From: Malus domestica
Lineage: Eukaryota; Streptophyta; Magnoliopsida; Rosales; Rosaceae
NCBI RefSeq assembly: GCF_042453785.1
Contig: NC_091675.1
Coordinates: 3,484,501 to 3,548,500 of the forward strand
DNA: 64,000 bases
Direction: 5' to 3'
Shown: in pieces, positions 12,711-23,345 of the stretch
Layout of the letters: the number at the start of each line of letters is the position of its first letter
Numbering within the stretch: the stretch's first letter is position 1
Notes under the pieces: model-generated
What the model saw: only the letters and a program-made list of their open reading frames with translations
What the model was told of the DNA's origin: nothing
Databases searched by the model: none
Translations under genes and position numbers: made by a program

Positions 12711-13048
12711 GATCTTTATGGTCGCATCGTTGATCCCATTTTCTCTTCGTTTGAAGACGAAATGAGTGGGATGGTAGAAGCAGTAGCTAGTCGATTGGGT
12801 TTTGCAGATTCACGGCGGGGGGTGAAAAAAATGAAAGAGAACCGACACAACTTTTCGTATCGTTTCCCACAGACGGATACAAGATCTTTATGGTCGCATC
12901 GTTGATCCCATTTTCTCTTCGTTTGAAGACGAAAGGAGTGGGATGGTAGAAGCAGTAGCTAGTCGATTGGGTTTTGCAGATTCACGGCGGGGGGTGAAAA
13001 AAATGAAAGAGAACCGACACAACTTTTCGTATCGTTTCCCACAGACGG
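12711..13048 (-). repeat. 172-bp tandem duplication next to primer site
   Basis: A segment starting GATCTTTATGGTCGCATCG at 12711 is repeated from 12883 with almost no change. Both copies end at CCCACAGACGG; only the second continues into CGCCAAA and the LTR. The duplicated piece is the leader just inside the primer-binding site of the minus-strand element. Confidence 0.88.
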
Positions 13049-14129
13049 CGCCAAATGTTGATGCACAAAACCGGATGTCTTGGAACAACGTAAATCCGAC
13101 CGTGAATCTGCAAGAAATGTAAATGACACAAGATGTATCGTGGTTCACCCCAATGTTTGGGCTACGTCCACACTGTAGTTGATTCTGTTTCTCTGTAATT
13201 GTATGGATACAAGTGTTTGGGGGAAGTCCCCCGGAGGAGAAAGAAGAGAAGGGAGAGGAGAGCCTCGGTGGTGTGAGGTCTCTCCTGAATGTAATGATAG
13301 CTTCTCTTAGCCTTCTTAGGCTTGGTTCTTTTTGCCCCCCCCTTAGAATGAGGGGAGGAGTCCCCTTTTATAGAATAAGGGGCTCCTCCTCTTTTACAAA
13401 GTATGGGCTTTAGTGTGAGGCCCAAATACAAGGCCCAAGGCCCAAATATACGAGGCCCAATATATGGTACCAACAATGTTAAATTAATTTTTTTTTGCAA
13501 TTTGAATGGTTATGAGAAAATGAAATGAATAATATTTATAAGCATTTATGTTAAATTAACAATATTAATATAACATAAACTTATCATTTTTAGTAATATA
13601 AGAATATATTATGTTAAAGATTTTTTTTTTGCAATTTGAATGGTTATGAGAAAATGAAATGAATAATATTTATAAGCATTTATGTTAAATTAACAATATT
13701 AATATAACATAAACTTATCATTTTTAGTAATATAAGAATATATTATGTTAAATTAATTTTTTTTACAATTTGAATTGTTATGAGAAAATGGAATGAATAA
13801 TTTAAATAAGCATTTATGTTAAATTAACAATATTAAATATAACTTTTGCACTATAATTGTTATTTTATTTTATTGTTATTTTGATAACTTTTGGTTGTTA
13901 TTTACTAGAATGGATTAGATGAGCATAATTTTGATAACTTTTTGTTGTTATTTTAATTTGTTTTTACTATAATAGGTGTTGAGAATTAAAAGATTGCAAT
14001 CGTGATAGAGTTCGAGGGTTGAAAGATAGAAATTGAAAATTCTAATAGTTATGCCTACATGATAGGGATTGCAAGATTGTAGGCATCTTAGTGTCAGCGC
14101 AATATTTTACCCTCGTAAACTGGTAAAAC

Positions 14130-17100
14130 ATGGAAAAGAGTTGGTTGACGATACCCTGAAATTTTGAAGCGTATACAGCTGGAATTAATTTGTTTTTGGA
14201 TCAAGCAGTTGCAAATGGTGTTGGTCCTGATAAGTTTAGATGTCCTTGCAAAAGATGTTGTAATCGATATACTTTTGTTAGGAACACTATTATTGAACAT
14301 CTCATATTGTATGATATGGATAAAGATTATAAAAATGCTTGCTGGCGACATCATGGCGAGCAAAACATTGGAGAGCAAAATGTGGCAATTGGAGAAGAAG
14401 AAACAGGAGATGAGGTGATTAGCATGCATGACTTTCTTAATGATGTATTTGTCCAACCATTAACAGAAGAAGGTGTTGGGCCGTCTACTGAACCGTCTAT
14501 TGGGGAAGGGCGTCCAGAAGAGGTGGAGACTTTTTTTAGGTTGCTTGAAGAGGCAGATCAAGATTTGTGGCCAGGGTGTAAGGAGTTTAAGAAATTAGAA
14601 GCAGTTGTAAGACTGTATCAGATCAAGTGTTTAGCGGGAATGCCAGACGACATCTTCACAACTTTACTGGAGTTAATTAAAAGAATGTTGCCTGAAGGGG
14701 ATTGTTTGCCTGAATCATGTTATAAGGCAAAAAAACTTATAAATGACTTGGGTCTGACGTATGTGAAAATTGATGCATGTCCCAATGATTGCATGATCTA
14801 TTGGAAAGATACTTCGGATTTGACCGTGTGCTCGGTTTGTGGTGAATCAAGATATAAAATTACCAACGCAGCGGATAGGTCGAGAAAAAAGATCGCAGCT
14901 AAGGTTATGTGGTATTTTCCTTTAAAACCACGATTGCAACGATTTTTTATGTCGAAGCATACGGCTGAACATATGAGGTGGCATGCAGTTGAATGTCCTA
15001 AAGATGAGTTTATGAGACATCCTTCAGATTCTCCAGCATGGAAGCATTTGGATAATTTATATCCGGATTTTGCGTCAGAAATTCGAAATGTTCGATTAGG
15101 GTTGGCCAGTGATGGATTTAATCCTTTTGGAAAAATGAGGAATGATCATAGCACATGGCCTGTGGTGCTTTCTGTTTACAATTTGCCGCCTTGGATGTGT
15201 ATGAAGCAACCAAATTTTTTGTTGTCTCTTTTAATACCAGGACCGCGCAGTCCTGTTAAAGAGATTGATGTATACATGCGTCCACTGATTGACGAGTTGA
15301 ATGAGTTGTGGGAGGTGGGCACTTCAACTTATGATGCGTATTCCAACCAAAGTTTTACGATGAAGGCTGCTGTCTTATGGACTATAAGTGATTTTCCGGC
15401 TTATGGAATGTTGTCAGGATGGAGTACACATGGCTATAAAGCATGTCCACATTGCATGCATGATAAAGAATCCATTTACTTGCCGGCGAGTCGTAAAATT
15501 TGTTATATGGGACATCGACGGTTTCTTGAAGATAATCATAGGTTTCGAAGGCAAACCACAGCTTTTAATGGTCGTCGAGAGCATCGTAGTGCATCAAGGC
15601 AGTGGACTGGTTTACAATGTCTCGAAGAACTTTGTACATTGAGATTTACTTTTGGAAAACCAAAGAAAAATGCTTCAGTTGGGCAACGCAGAAAAAGAAC
15701 TTCGAGCAGTACAAGTGGTAACAGTCAGTGGAAGAAGAAATCTATTTTTTATGAACTACCTTATTGGAGGCATCTGTTGATTAGACACAATCTTGATGTT
15801 ATGCATATCGAGAAGAATATATGTGACAGTGTGGTGGGAACATTGCTAGGTATAGAAAAGTCTAAAGATGGATTGGCTGCACGTGCAGATCTTGAAGTCT
15901 TGAACATAAGACGCAGTCAACACCCACGTAGAGAAGGAAATAGAACATTTCTACCTCCAGCTTTGTTCACGTTGAAAAGAGAAGAAAAAACTGCGTTTTG
16001 CAATGTGTTGTCTACTATTCGGGTCCCCGATGGATATTCATCAAATTTATCGCGATGTGTGCACGTGAATGAACGAAAAATACATGGGTTGAAAAGTCAT
16101 GATTGCCATGTTTTAATGCAGCAGTTACTCGCGCTTGCAATACGCCCGGTTTTGCCTAAAGCTGTTACTATGGTATTATTAGAGTTGAGTGCAATTTTCA
16201 GACAGTTGTGTAGTAAGAAGGAGTCTGAGGAAGGATTCAAGGAACTGAGTTCAAGAATTGCCTTGACATTATGTCAACTTGAAAAAATATTTCCTCCTGC
16301 ATTTTTTGATATAATGGTGCACCTTCCAGTTCACTTGGCAGATGAAGCAGCTCTTGCAGGGCCTGTTCCCTATAGATGGATGTATCCAATTGAACGGTAA
16401 TTAATAATTTTTTATAAATTTTTTACAATTGTAGTCATAACTTTAATTTATAATTATAATTGTTTGTGTTTCGTTTATAATTATAGGTATTTGCAAACGT
16501 TGAAGCGCTATGTTCGTAATAAGGGTCGTCCTGAAGGTTCTATTGCTGAAGCATATTTGGTGGATGAGTGCTTGTCCTTCTGTTCCATGTATCTTAGAGG
16601 TGTCGAGTCTCGTCGTACCCGTAGAGGCCGAAATGAAGATGGTATTGGACGTGGAGTGTCTGATGGGTTATCAATTTTTGACTCCAAATGATGTTATATG
16701 GGTTCAGGAGAACATGTGGAGCTCGATCTAAATGCTCTTGATCAGTGCCATAGATACATTCTAAATAATTGTGATGAAGTGAACCCATTTAGAAGGTAAG
16801 AACGTTTAATCATACGTTTTAATGTTTTATTGATTTTCTTAACTTTGAAAAATTAATTATCTAAATTTGGACATAATTGTGTAGCCAACATGAGGAATTC
16901 TTGAAAACTAAACATCGTTGAGAAAGGTTAACTATGCGCCAAATTAAGGAGCTAAGCAAGAAAGAATTTCCAGAATGGTTCAAGCAACATGTGAGTTGAT
17001 ATAACAATCACATTATTTATTTATTGTTTTGCATTTTAATTATAACATGTTATAGTTATTCTGTCAATTTTTATCTTCATACTTATTACAGATGAATTCA

Positions 17101-17784
17101 AGCTATCATGCTAATGACACGTTGATATCTGAAGACTTGCATTGGCTAGCTAATTATCCTAGTAGGGTTGTGAGTAGATATAAAAGTCACATTGTTCATA
17201 GGTTTAGATTTCGTATAAAATCTGTGGATGATAAGCATAAGAATCAAAATTGTGGTGTCTTTGTACCTGCAAATGTTCCTGGAGCAATTGGGCAAGTGAA
17301 TTGTTATGGCAGAGTTGTTGATATGTTCGAGGTTAAATATTGTGGTCCTACTGAGGCGGGAGATAGGGGTCGAGCTGTGATGTTATTTAAGTGCGAATGG
17401 GTTAATAGTGAAAGTCCACGAGGAATGAAGACCGATCAATATGGATTTACTATGGTGAATTTCAATCAATTGGGATTTAAAGAGGATCCTTTCATACTAG
17501 CATCACAAGCATTACAAGCATTTTACGTGGAGGACACAATTGAAAAAGATTGGCACGTAGTTGTTCGAACTCAGCCGAGGGATTTGTTTGACGTACTAGA
17601 GGATAGTGATGTTATTGATGATTATGCCATACCGAATTTGGATGATCGAATTCTTGATAATGAAAATTTTCATACAAGGGTTGGCGTGGAAGAGACTCCT
17701 TTTCTTGAATCATTAGCGTTGCCTACCGAGTTCGTTAATCATGCCAATGTCGACGATGAGCTAACAGATGATGACGGAGAATAA
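14130..17784 (+). pseudogene. CACTA tnp2-type transposase with three in-frame TGA codons
   Basis: Four exons are inferred: 14130-16396, 16487-16795, 16885-16990 and 17092-17784, with GT-AG introns in consistent phase (1125 codons). The start is the ATG at 14130 (MEKSWLTIP), typical of this family. The N-terminus has a CxC...C zinc-like Transpos_assoc segment (CPCKRCCN). A Transposase_21/tnp2 core follows (around residues 290-590; DFPAYGMLSGW, HNLDVMHIEKN), then a DUF4218-like part with HLPVHLADEA across the first intron, and a DUF4216-like part in exon 4. The frame is broken only by TGA at 14157-14159, 16689-16691 and 16919-16921; each could derive from CGA by deamination. No frameshift is needed. 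It probably encoded the nuclear transposase that cuts CACTA ends. The longest open piece is 14160-16396. Confidence 0.9.
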
Positions 17785-17949
17785 ATATGTTAATTATTTT
17801 ATGTATTAATTATACTATCTTTCATTTCGTATGTTATGATATCTTATTATCAAAATTATATTTCTGTTTTTTTTTATTAAGTATTATATATATAAGTTAA
17901 ACCTTTTTTTTTAATATTGGGTTATAATTTTTTTTTTTTTAGCTTGTTT

Positions 17950-18180
17950 CCTGTCGCTTTTAACCGACGTCGGTTTAATTAAAATATTTTGGGCGGCACT
18001 ATTCCTGATTTTTTTCATTCAGTTAGCGTCGGTTTTATTCGACGCAGACTGTCAGTTGGCGTCGGTTTTAACCGACGCAATGAAGCTTATTTCGACGCAA
18101 CCAAAGATTATTTCGACGCAGACTGTCATGTTACGTCGGTTGAATCCGACGCAATGTCAGTCTATTTCGACACAAGATAA
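17950..18180. promoter_or_regulatory. Internal array of CACTA end motif (first block)
   Basis: Directly after the transposase gene, repeats of ACGTCGGTTT...ACCGACGCA and TTTCGACGCA occur about every 20-30 bp. They match the subterminal motif but lie inside the element. The block may act as a terminator or insulator, or be a remnant of an older inserted end; neither is shown. Confidence 0.65.
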
Positions 18181-18383
18181 AAACCTGTTGTGAATTATTT
18201 GTATTAATGCGAAGAAAGGATGTTTATTTTTTCTTATTTACAGTTCACGAAATTTTTTGAGCTCTTAATTACACTATTTTTCTTTTTATTTAACAATTTT
18301 ATACTTCTAAAAACTATAATAATTATATATATATATATATTATATTCTTTTATTTAACAATTTTATACCCCTAAAAAACGATC

Positions 18384-18785
18384 GATCTTCAATTTGAAAT
18401 ATTTACACTAGTGGATATCACAAAATCTTGTGTTATACTTAATGAAAGTATGAATAAACTCTTTAAGTGTTAGTGGATGTATCGTTTTGATGGAATACGA
18501 ATTCTACGAAACTAATTTCAACGATCGAACCGTCAAACATGTTTGTATATAATTCGAGATCACATACGCCAAAAATTGCAAAAAAACAACTTTCTGAGAC
18601 AAAGTAACGGGAAAAACTTATTCGACGGTTATTAACGAAAAATCACGATTTAACGGTTATTTTAACTCCAATTTTGATGATTTTTTATATGTACACTCCT
18701 TCACCCTATATGAATATGGTGAATGAATGGGATCTTCAATTTGAAATATTTACACTAGTGGATATCACAAAATCTTGTGTTATAC
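18384..18785. repeat. Exact 55-bp direct repeat
   Basis: GATCTTCAATTTGAAATAT and the following 36 bases, through CTTGTGTTATAC, occur identically at 18384-18438 and 18731-18785. The stretches at 17855-17950 and 19125-19250 also resemble each other (ATTAAGTATTAT, ATAAGTTAAA), so this spacer has been partly duplicated. No gene is seen in 18181-19323. Confidence 0.8.
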
Positions 18786-19379
18786 CCAGATTAATACAAA
18801 TTGGTACGTTATATTTAATATTTGTGCATGTTATATTTCATAATTGTATGTTAATATGATGTTTATATGTTTTTATAATTTAATACAACAAATTATTTGC
18901 ATAAGAAAAATTCATTTTAAACGAATAATGATAAGATAAGATTGGATGTTTATGGTGATTTTAGAATATTTATCATACTATTTTATGAACTAGGTGATCA
19001 ATTATTTACAATAAAAATCAAAATTTTAATTATAAATTAACCGACAATGTTTGATCAAAAGTTTCAAAATTATATATGTTTGATTAAAAAAATTCAAATA
19101 TAAGGCATCTATATCAAAATGATCCTAAAATTATATTTCTGTTTTTATTAAGTATTATGTATAAGTTAAATTTTATATATTAAAATATTATATGAAATAA
19201 CATAACTGCTTATTTTTTAATTTTGGGTTTAACTATTTTTTTTTTGTCTCCTGCGTTTCCATTTTTTTTTATAGTTAAACTCTTTTTTATTTTTTTGTTG
19301 GGCGGGAATTTTCCCGGTTTTTTTTGCACGGGGAAATGGATTGGAAGATTGGACGTGCGAAGCATCGAAATAATAAATC

Positions 19380-19860
19380 GTTAACCGACGCCACTACTTA
19401 TTATTTCGACGCAACCACTTATTATTTCGACGCAACAATTAATACGTCGGTTAAAACCGACGCAACCAGTTATTGTTTTGACGCAGGCATTTATTATTTC
19501 GATGCCTCGGTTCATTCGCACGTCCAATTCCGAGGACATTGCAATTACTGTCTGTCAGAATAACGTCGGTTCAAACCGACGCAATTGTCCTCTATTTCGA
19601 CGCTAGGTAAAACTGTCAGACTATAACGTCGGTTTTAAGCGACGCAATATGCCGCTATTTCGACGCCTCGGTCCCATTCACACGTCCAATTCCGAGGCCA
19701 CTGGAATTACTGTCTGTCAGCAGAACGTCGGTTTAAATCGACGTAATTGTCCTCTATTTCGACGCCATATTACCCTATTTCGACGCTAGTCAAAAGTGTG
19801 TCAGAGGTTGTGTCGCTTTGAAGCGACGTAATGGTTGCATATTTCGACGCTAAGTTTTTT
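19380..19860 (+). promoter_or_regulatory. Motif array forming the accessory-gene promoter region
   Basis: At least a dozen copies of GTCGGTTT.AACCGACGC-like palindromes and TATTTCGACGC half-motifs occupy the 480 bp before the accessory-gene start. Two longer repeats contain CACGTCCAATTCCGAGG and ACTGTCTGTCAG. The array stops about 130 bp before the start codon at 19989. This is the same motif class as at the element ends, which suggests that the accessory protein binds its own promoter. Confidence 0.7.
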
Positions 19861-19988
19861 GGCATATTTAAGCTTCTACGACCTATTTCCGTCTCTCTCA
19901 TTTCACTCCCTTCACTCCCTCATTTCACTCCCTCTCCTTCTCCATCTTCTGTATTCCTCATTTCTTCCGTGATTCCTTTGGTTTTGCT

Positions 19989-22014
19989 ATGGATAGTAGT
20001 AGTGATTCTCAACGTGATGAGGAACTTCATGTGGAAGAGGAGGAGGTCGAAGCTGGTTATTTTTCTATATTATTATTAGATTCTTTTTTTTTTTTTGGTG
20101 TTTAATCTTCTATTATTCTTATAAACTGAAAATTTACATCTGTTTCCAACTTTTTTGGTGTGTTTTAATCGTGGTTTTTGTATGAACAAGGAACATCTCA
20201 ACGGAGGCGAGGACCCTCAGTTCCCAAATGGACGAAACAACTTTGTTCTTTTGATATGTCCGGAAAATGCGTTAGTGATAACTCTAGTGCATTTTCAAAA
20301 TATGTGGCATCGGAGGTTAGAGACCACAGAATTCTCCCATTGGCGAAGCATTGGCGTAAGATTAAGGATGTAGATAAGGAAGCTTTCTGGAATAGAATTA
20401 AGGTATAGGTATTTTTTTTTTTTAGGCATTGTTATATTATTTGACTTGGTTGATTTTTTTAAGCATTGTTATAATATTTGACTTGGCGTAAGATTAAGCA
20501 TTGTTATAATATTTGACTTGGTTGATATTTTTTTTTTTTTTTATGGATGTAGGGAAATATTGTTTTTGAAGATGCTGATATACCAAGATTGCCTTTGATC
20601 CGCTTTATGACGCTTAAGGTTGCTGAGCATGCACATAAGGAGTTTAGAAATAAGTTAAAAAAAAAGTATTATACGAACAGAGCTGCAGAGGAGCGTCGCC
20701 AGCCTCCTCCTGATGTGAATCCTACCCAGTGGGGTAATTTGTTGGCATACTGGAGTGGAGATAAAACAAAGGTAAACGATGTAGTTTATTTCGTTATAAC
20801 TATAAATTTGTGTAATAATTTTTTTATTTTTATTTTCAGGAGGTTGCTGAAAAAAACAAGATTAATCGGCAAAAGAAAACAATGAACCATACTACTGGTA
20901 CAAAATCTTTTGCAAGAAAGCGGCAAGAATATGTATGGATTGTACAATTTGAAGAAATGTTATTTTAAATATTCTATAGTTATAAATTTTAATTTTAACG
21001 AGGTTTGCCTAAAATTGTTTGTGTGAAATTTTATTTTTGGTAAAGCGGAAGAAGCATGGGAAAGAAGCCGATCCTGTAACCTTTTTTCGTGAATGTCATA
21101 CACGAAAAAATGAAACTTGGATTGATGAAGAATCGGAGCGTACATGGGTAATTTATTTTACTGTGTTGGTATTTCATTGTTATTCATTTTTATTATCTAT
21201 AGCTTATTTTTCTGTTTTACGATTGAATTTTTATTTTTAAAAATTGTAATGCTAGGCAACAATGGAGAGCAGTCTGCAAACTTTGATTCAGTCCGGGCAA
21301 GAGGATAATGAAGATCTTAGGACCCAAGTGTATGTTGATACAATGGGTCCTGAGAGGTATAATAGAGTCAGAGGATACGGGCATGGGGTGACTCCTGATA
21401 TGGTGTCCTATGCATCTTCTTCGTCTTCTACATCAATTTCCTCCAAGAGGTCATCTAACAGTGCAATGGCATTGCTGATGACTCAAAATAATGAGTTGAA
21501 ATTGAGGGACGAAAATAACAATAAACGGATTTCGGACCTAGAGAACAAGCAAAGTCAGATGTTTGCGTGGCTTTTCCAAAGATTTCAGCCACAACCACAA
21601 CCACAACCACCGTTTAGCCCGGGAACCCAACAGTCAGGCCAGAGTCAGCCTCATCCTCCTCAACAGTCGGGTCAAAGTCAGCCGCCCCCTGCATATCTGT
21701 ATGCTGGCTATAATCAGCAACCTCCGTATCCTATGTATCCGATGCCTATGCAGCCCACGCCATACATGCAGCAGCCGCCTATGCCATACATGCAGCAGCC
21801 TCCCATGCCTTACATGCAGGAGCCGCCTTATCAAGTGCCAGTATATCGACCTGAGATGGCTGCTCCTTGTCCTGAATTTCCAGCTGGGGGGTTTGCTGAA
21901 ATGCTTGCGGGTGTTGGATCTGATGTGGACTTGTCGAGGATGTTGGCATCAAATATAGGACCTCAAGGACGAGAAGGATCTGTGCCACGTTCAGGCGCAG
22001 ATTCGGTTCCGTAG
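19989..22014 (+). CDS. CACTA accessory protein (Transposase_24 type), apparently intact
   Basis: Six exons are inferred: 19989-20055, 20191-20402, 20553-20771, 20840-20932, 21046-21147 and 21256-22014. All introns have GT-AG ends and phases agree, giving 483 codons plus stop. The N-terminus is acidic (EELHVEEEEVEA). The middle has the plant Ptta/En/Spm pattern: CSFDMSGKCVSDNS, LPLAKHWRKIKDVDKEAFW, PPDVNPTQWGNLLAYW, FARKRQEY, DPVTFFRECHTRKN and RYNRVRGYGHGVTP. A coiled-coil-like segment (LKLRDENNNKRISDLENK) follows, then a Pro/Gln/Tyr-rich region with tandem PYMQQPPM repeats. Relatives are nuclear and are thought to bind subterminal repeats and assist the tnp2 transposase. Unlike the transposase, this gene has no stop or frameshift in my reconstruction. 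Confidence 0.85.
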
Positions 22015-22156
22015 TTTATTTGGTTCGCTTTCTTGTCGGATAAATATGACACTTTAATCGTTCTATCTTTTTTGTTTTTTTATGTTATGTTTGTAATGTC
22101 GGATTTAGTAGTTGTTATGACGGATGGGTTTTTATATATTAAGTCGAACGTTAGAT

Positions 22157-22272
22157 GTACAATATTTGTGTATTTTGGCACTATTTTTATCGTTAATTAT
22201 TTTCATTAATGTATGTACAATATTTGTGTATTTTGGCACTATTTTTTTTATAATTATTTTCATTAATGTTTA
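22157..22272. repeat. 58-bp tandem repeat in the 3' UTR of the accessory gene
   Basis: Two copies of GTACAATATTTGTGTATTTT and the following GGCACTATTTTT...CATTAATG start at 22157 and 22215. Confidence 0.8.
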
Positions 22273-22379
22273 TTTTGGCCTTGAAATTTATTAATATAAT
22301 TATATAATTTTTTTCTGTTACAATGAATTGAAGAAGAATGCGGTTTGTCTGGTTTTTTTATTATTATTAACAAAGGTGG

Positions 22380-22790
22380 TGTCGGTTAAGACCGTTATTC
22401 GTTTGCATATTTTATTTATTTAATTGTTATTTGACGTCGGTTTATGGGATATTAAATTGATTTAATATTATTTCAGTGTCGTTTAAAAGCGACAGTAGGA
22501 TTTATATTTTACAATAAATTGCTTATGAACGTCGCCTTAAAGCGACGTAACGTGTAAGTATGCGTCGCTTTAAATCGACGTTAATTTTAGTGTCGCTTTA
22601 GAGCGACGCTGCTTAGTGTCGGTTTAAGCCACGAAACCGACACTAAAGCCCTTTCGTGACGCTAGCAATAGTGTCGCTTTGAAAATGCGACATTACATTG
22701 TTTTATGTCGCATTTTTGCCAAAATTGCGACAGAAATCGGATTTCTCGTCGGTTTTTGCTCCGACGGTGATAGCATATATTGTAGTGGTG
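22380..22790. promoter_or_regulatory. 3' subterminal repeat array of inner CACTA
   Basis: Motifs GTCGCTTTAAAGCGAC, GTCGGTTTAAGCC and variants repeat up to the terminus at 22790. They mirror the 5' array at 8915-9240. Confidence 0.8.
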
Positions 22791-23084
22791 AAAACTAATT
22801 TTGTAGTAGTGTTTATTCTTTTTATTAATCTATTTTTTTTCAAAATGTACATGATCGACTAGTCTTTGCATGGCGGAAAGAAATTTTTTTGTCGTCGCAG
22901 ATCATAATTAATTGAATGGAAAACTAACCAAAACACCCTCAAAACTTTACTTTTAATCATAAGGACAAATTTTTTCAAAAATGCCAATCCTACCCTTCAC
23001 ACATATGTACAAGATTGGGTCAGTTTTCTGCAAAGTTCAAGTGGATACATCCAAAAGAAGAAAAAGGAGATTGACATTTTCAGA

Positions 23085-23345
23085 AAACATTTGCATGCAA
23101 AAGAATATGTGGCAAACATGCAACAACCAAGACAATACAGATTCACATGCAAAAGAAAATGTGGCAAACACTGCAGCAACCAAGGCAACATAAATTCACA
23201 TGACATTCAAGCAAAGACAAGATAGCCAGCTTTCAGAAACAGTGCTAACAGTTTTCAGAAACAGTGTGCTGTCACTATTCAGAAAATTGTAAATAGATGA
23301 AATGTTATTTTGTCTTTGAAGAATTAGATTTTGTATATAAGGGAG
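23085..23345 (+). promoter_or_regulatory. Caulimovirid promoter with duplicated upstream units
   Basis: A TATA box TATATAA lies at 23334-23340. Upstream are two ~57-bp related units containing CATGCAAAAGAA, ATGTGGCAAACA and CAACCAAG (about 23095 and 23148), and two copies of TTTCAGAAACAGTG (23230-23270). The arrangement resembles the duplicated enhancers of pregenomic promoters in this family. Confidence 0.72.

Larger units (their letters stand above)
10472..13475 (-). mobile_element. Young non-autonomous LTR retroelement with captured P450 piece
   Basis: Two 420-bp LTRs (10472-10891 and 13056-13475) begin TGTTGATGCACAAAACC and end GGTACCAACA. They differ at one site I can see (T at about 10667 against G at about 13251). 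The target duplication ATGTT lies at 10467-10471 and 13476-13480. The primer-site-like segment next to the right LTR reads, in reverse, TTTGGCGCCGTCTGTGGG, and a G-rich polypurine tract abuts the left LTR, so the element runs on the minus strand. The 2.2-kb interior has no gag or pol. It holds a CYP94-like fragment (12339-12641) and a 172-bp tandem duplication. Confidence 0.92.
9640..13975. repeat. AT-rich tandem repeat array split by an LTR element
   Basis: Units of about 120-215 bp share TTGAAT, TTATGAGAAAATGGAATGAAT, AAGCATTTATGTTAAATTAAC and ATATAACATAAACTTAT. About five units lie at 9655-10471 and three more at 13476-13970. The gap is exactly the LTR element 10472-13475. Two early units are longer because they include a segment ending TACTAGAATGGATTAGATGAG. 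The array lies in the inferred 5' intron of the transposase gene. Confidence 0.85.
8883..22790 (+). mobile_element. Inner CACTA (En/Spm) element with both genes
   Basis: The left end is CACTACTACAAAAGGGCCC at 8883. The right end, read in reverse, is CACCACTACAATATATGC, ending at 22790. Both sides carry AAA (8880-8882 and 22791-22793), the 3-bp duplication usual for CACTA elements. Total length is 13.9 kb, or about 10.9 kb without the LTR element inserted at 10472-13475. It carries a tnp2-type transposase gene (14130-17784) and an accessory gene (19989-22014), both on the + strand, plus subterminal motif arrays. It was inserted only ~20 bp from the right end of the outer CACTA. Confidence 0.9.
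3309..22811 (-). mobile_element. Outer CACTA (En/Spm) element, deleted and nested
   Basis: The left terminus starts CACTACTACGAAACC at 3309 and the right terminus ends TTTTGTAGTAGTG at 22811, as in CACTA transposons. The 3-bp flanks are ATT and TTT, so the target duplication is imperfect. Its own sequence is 3309-3500, 5731-7975, 8616-8882 and the last ~20 bp (22791-22811); the rest is later insertions. It carries scattered GTCGGTTATAACCGAC-type motifs. On the minus strand a relic of the accessory transposon gene (6180-6600) lies near the left end, so the element is reversed relative to the inner CACTA. No transposase remains. Confidence 0.72.

Noticed and set aside
16510..16731. Separate gene after the transposase first exon
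   Set aside because: It is an out-of-phase shadow of transposase exon 2.
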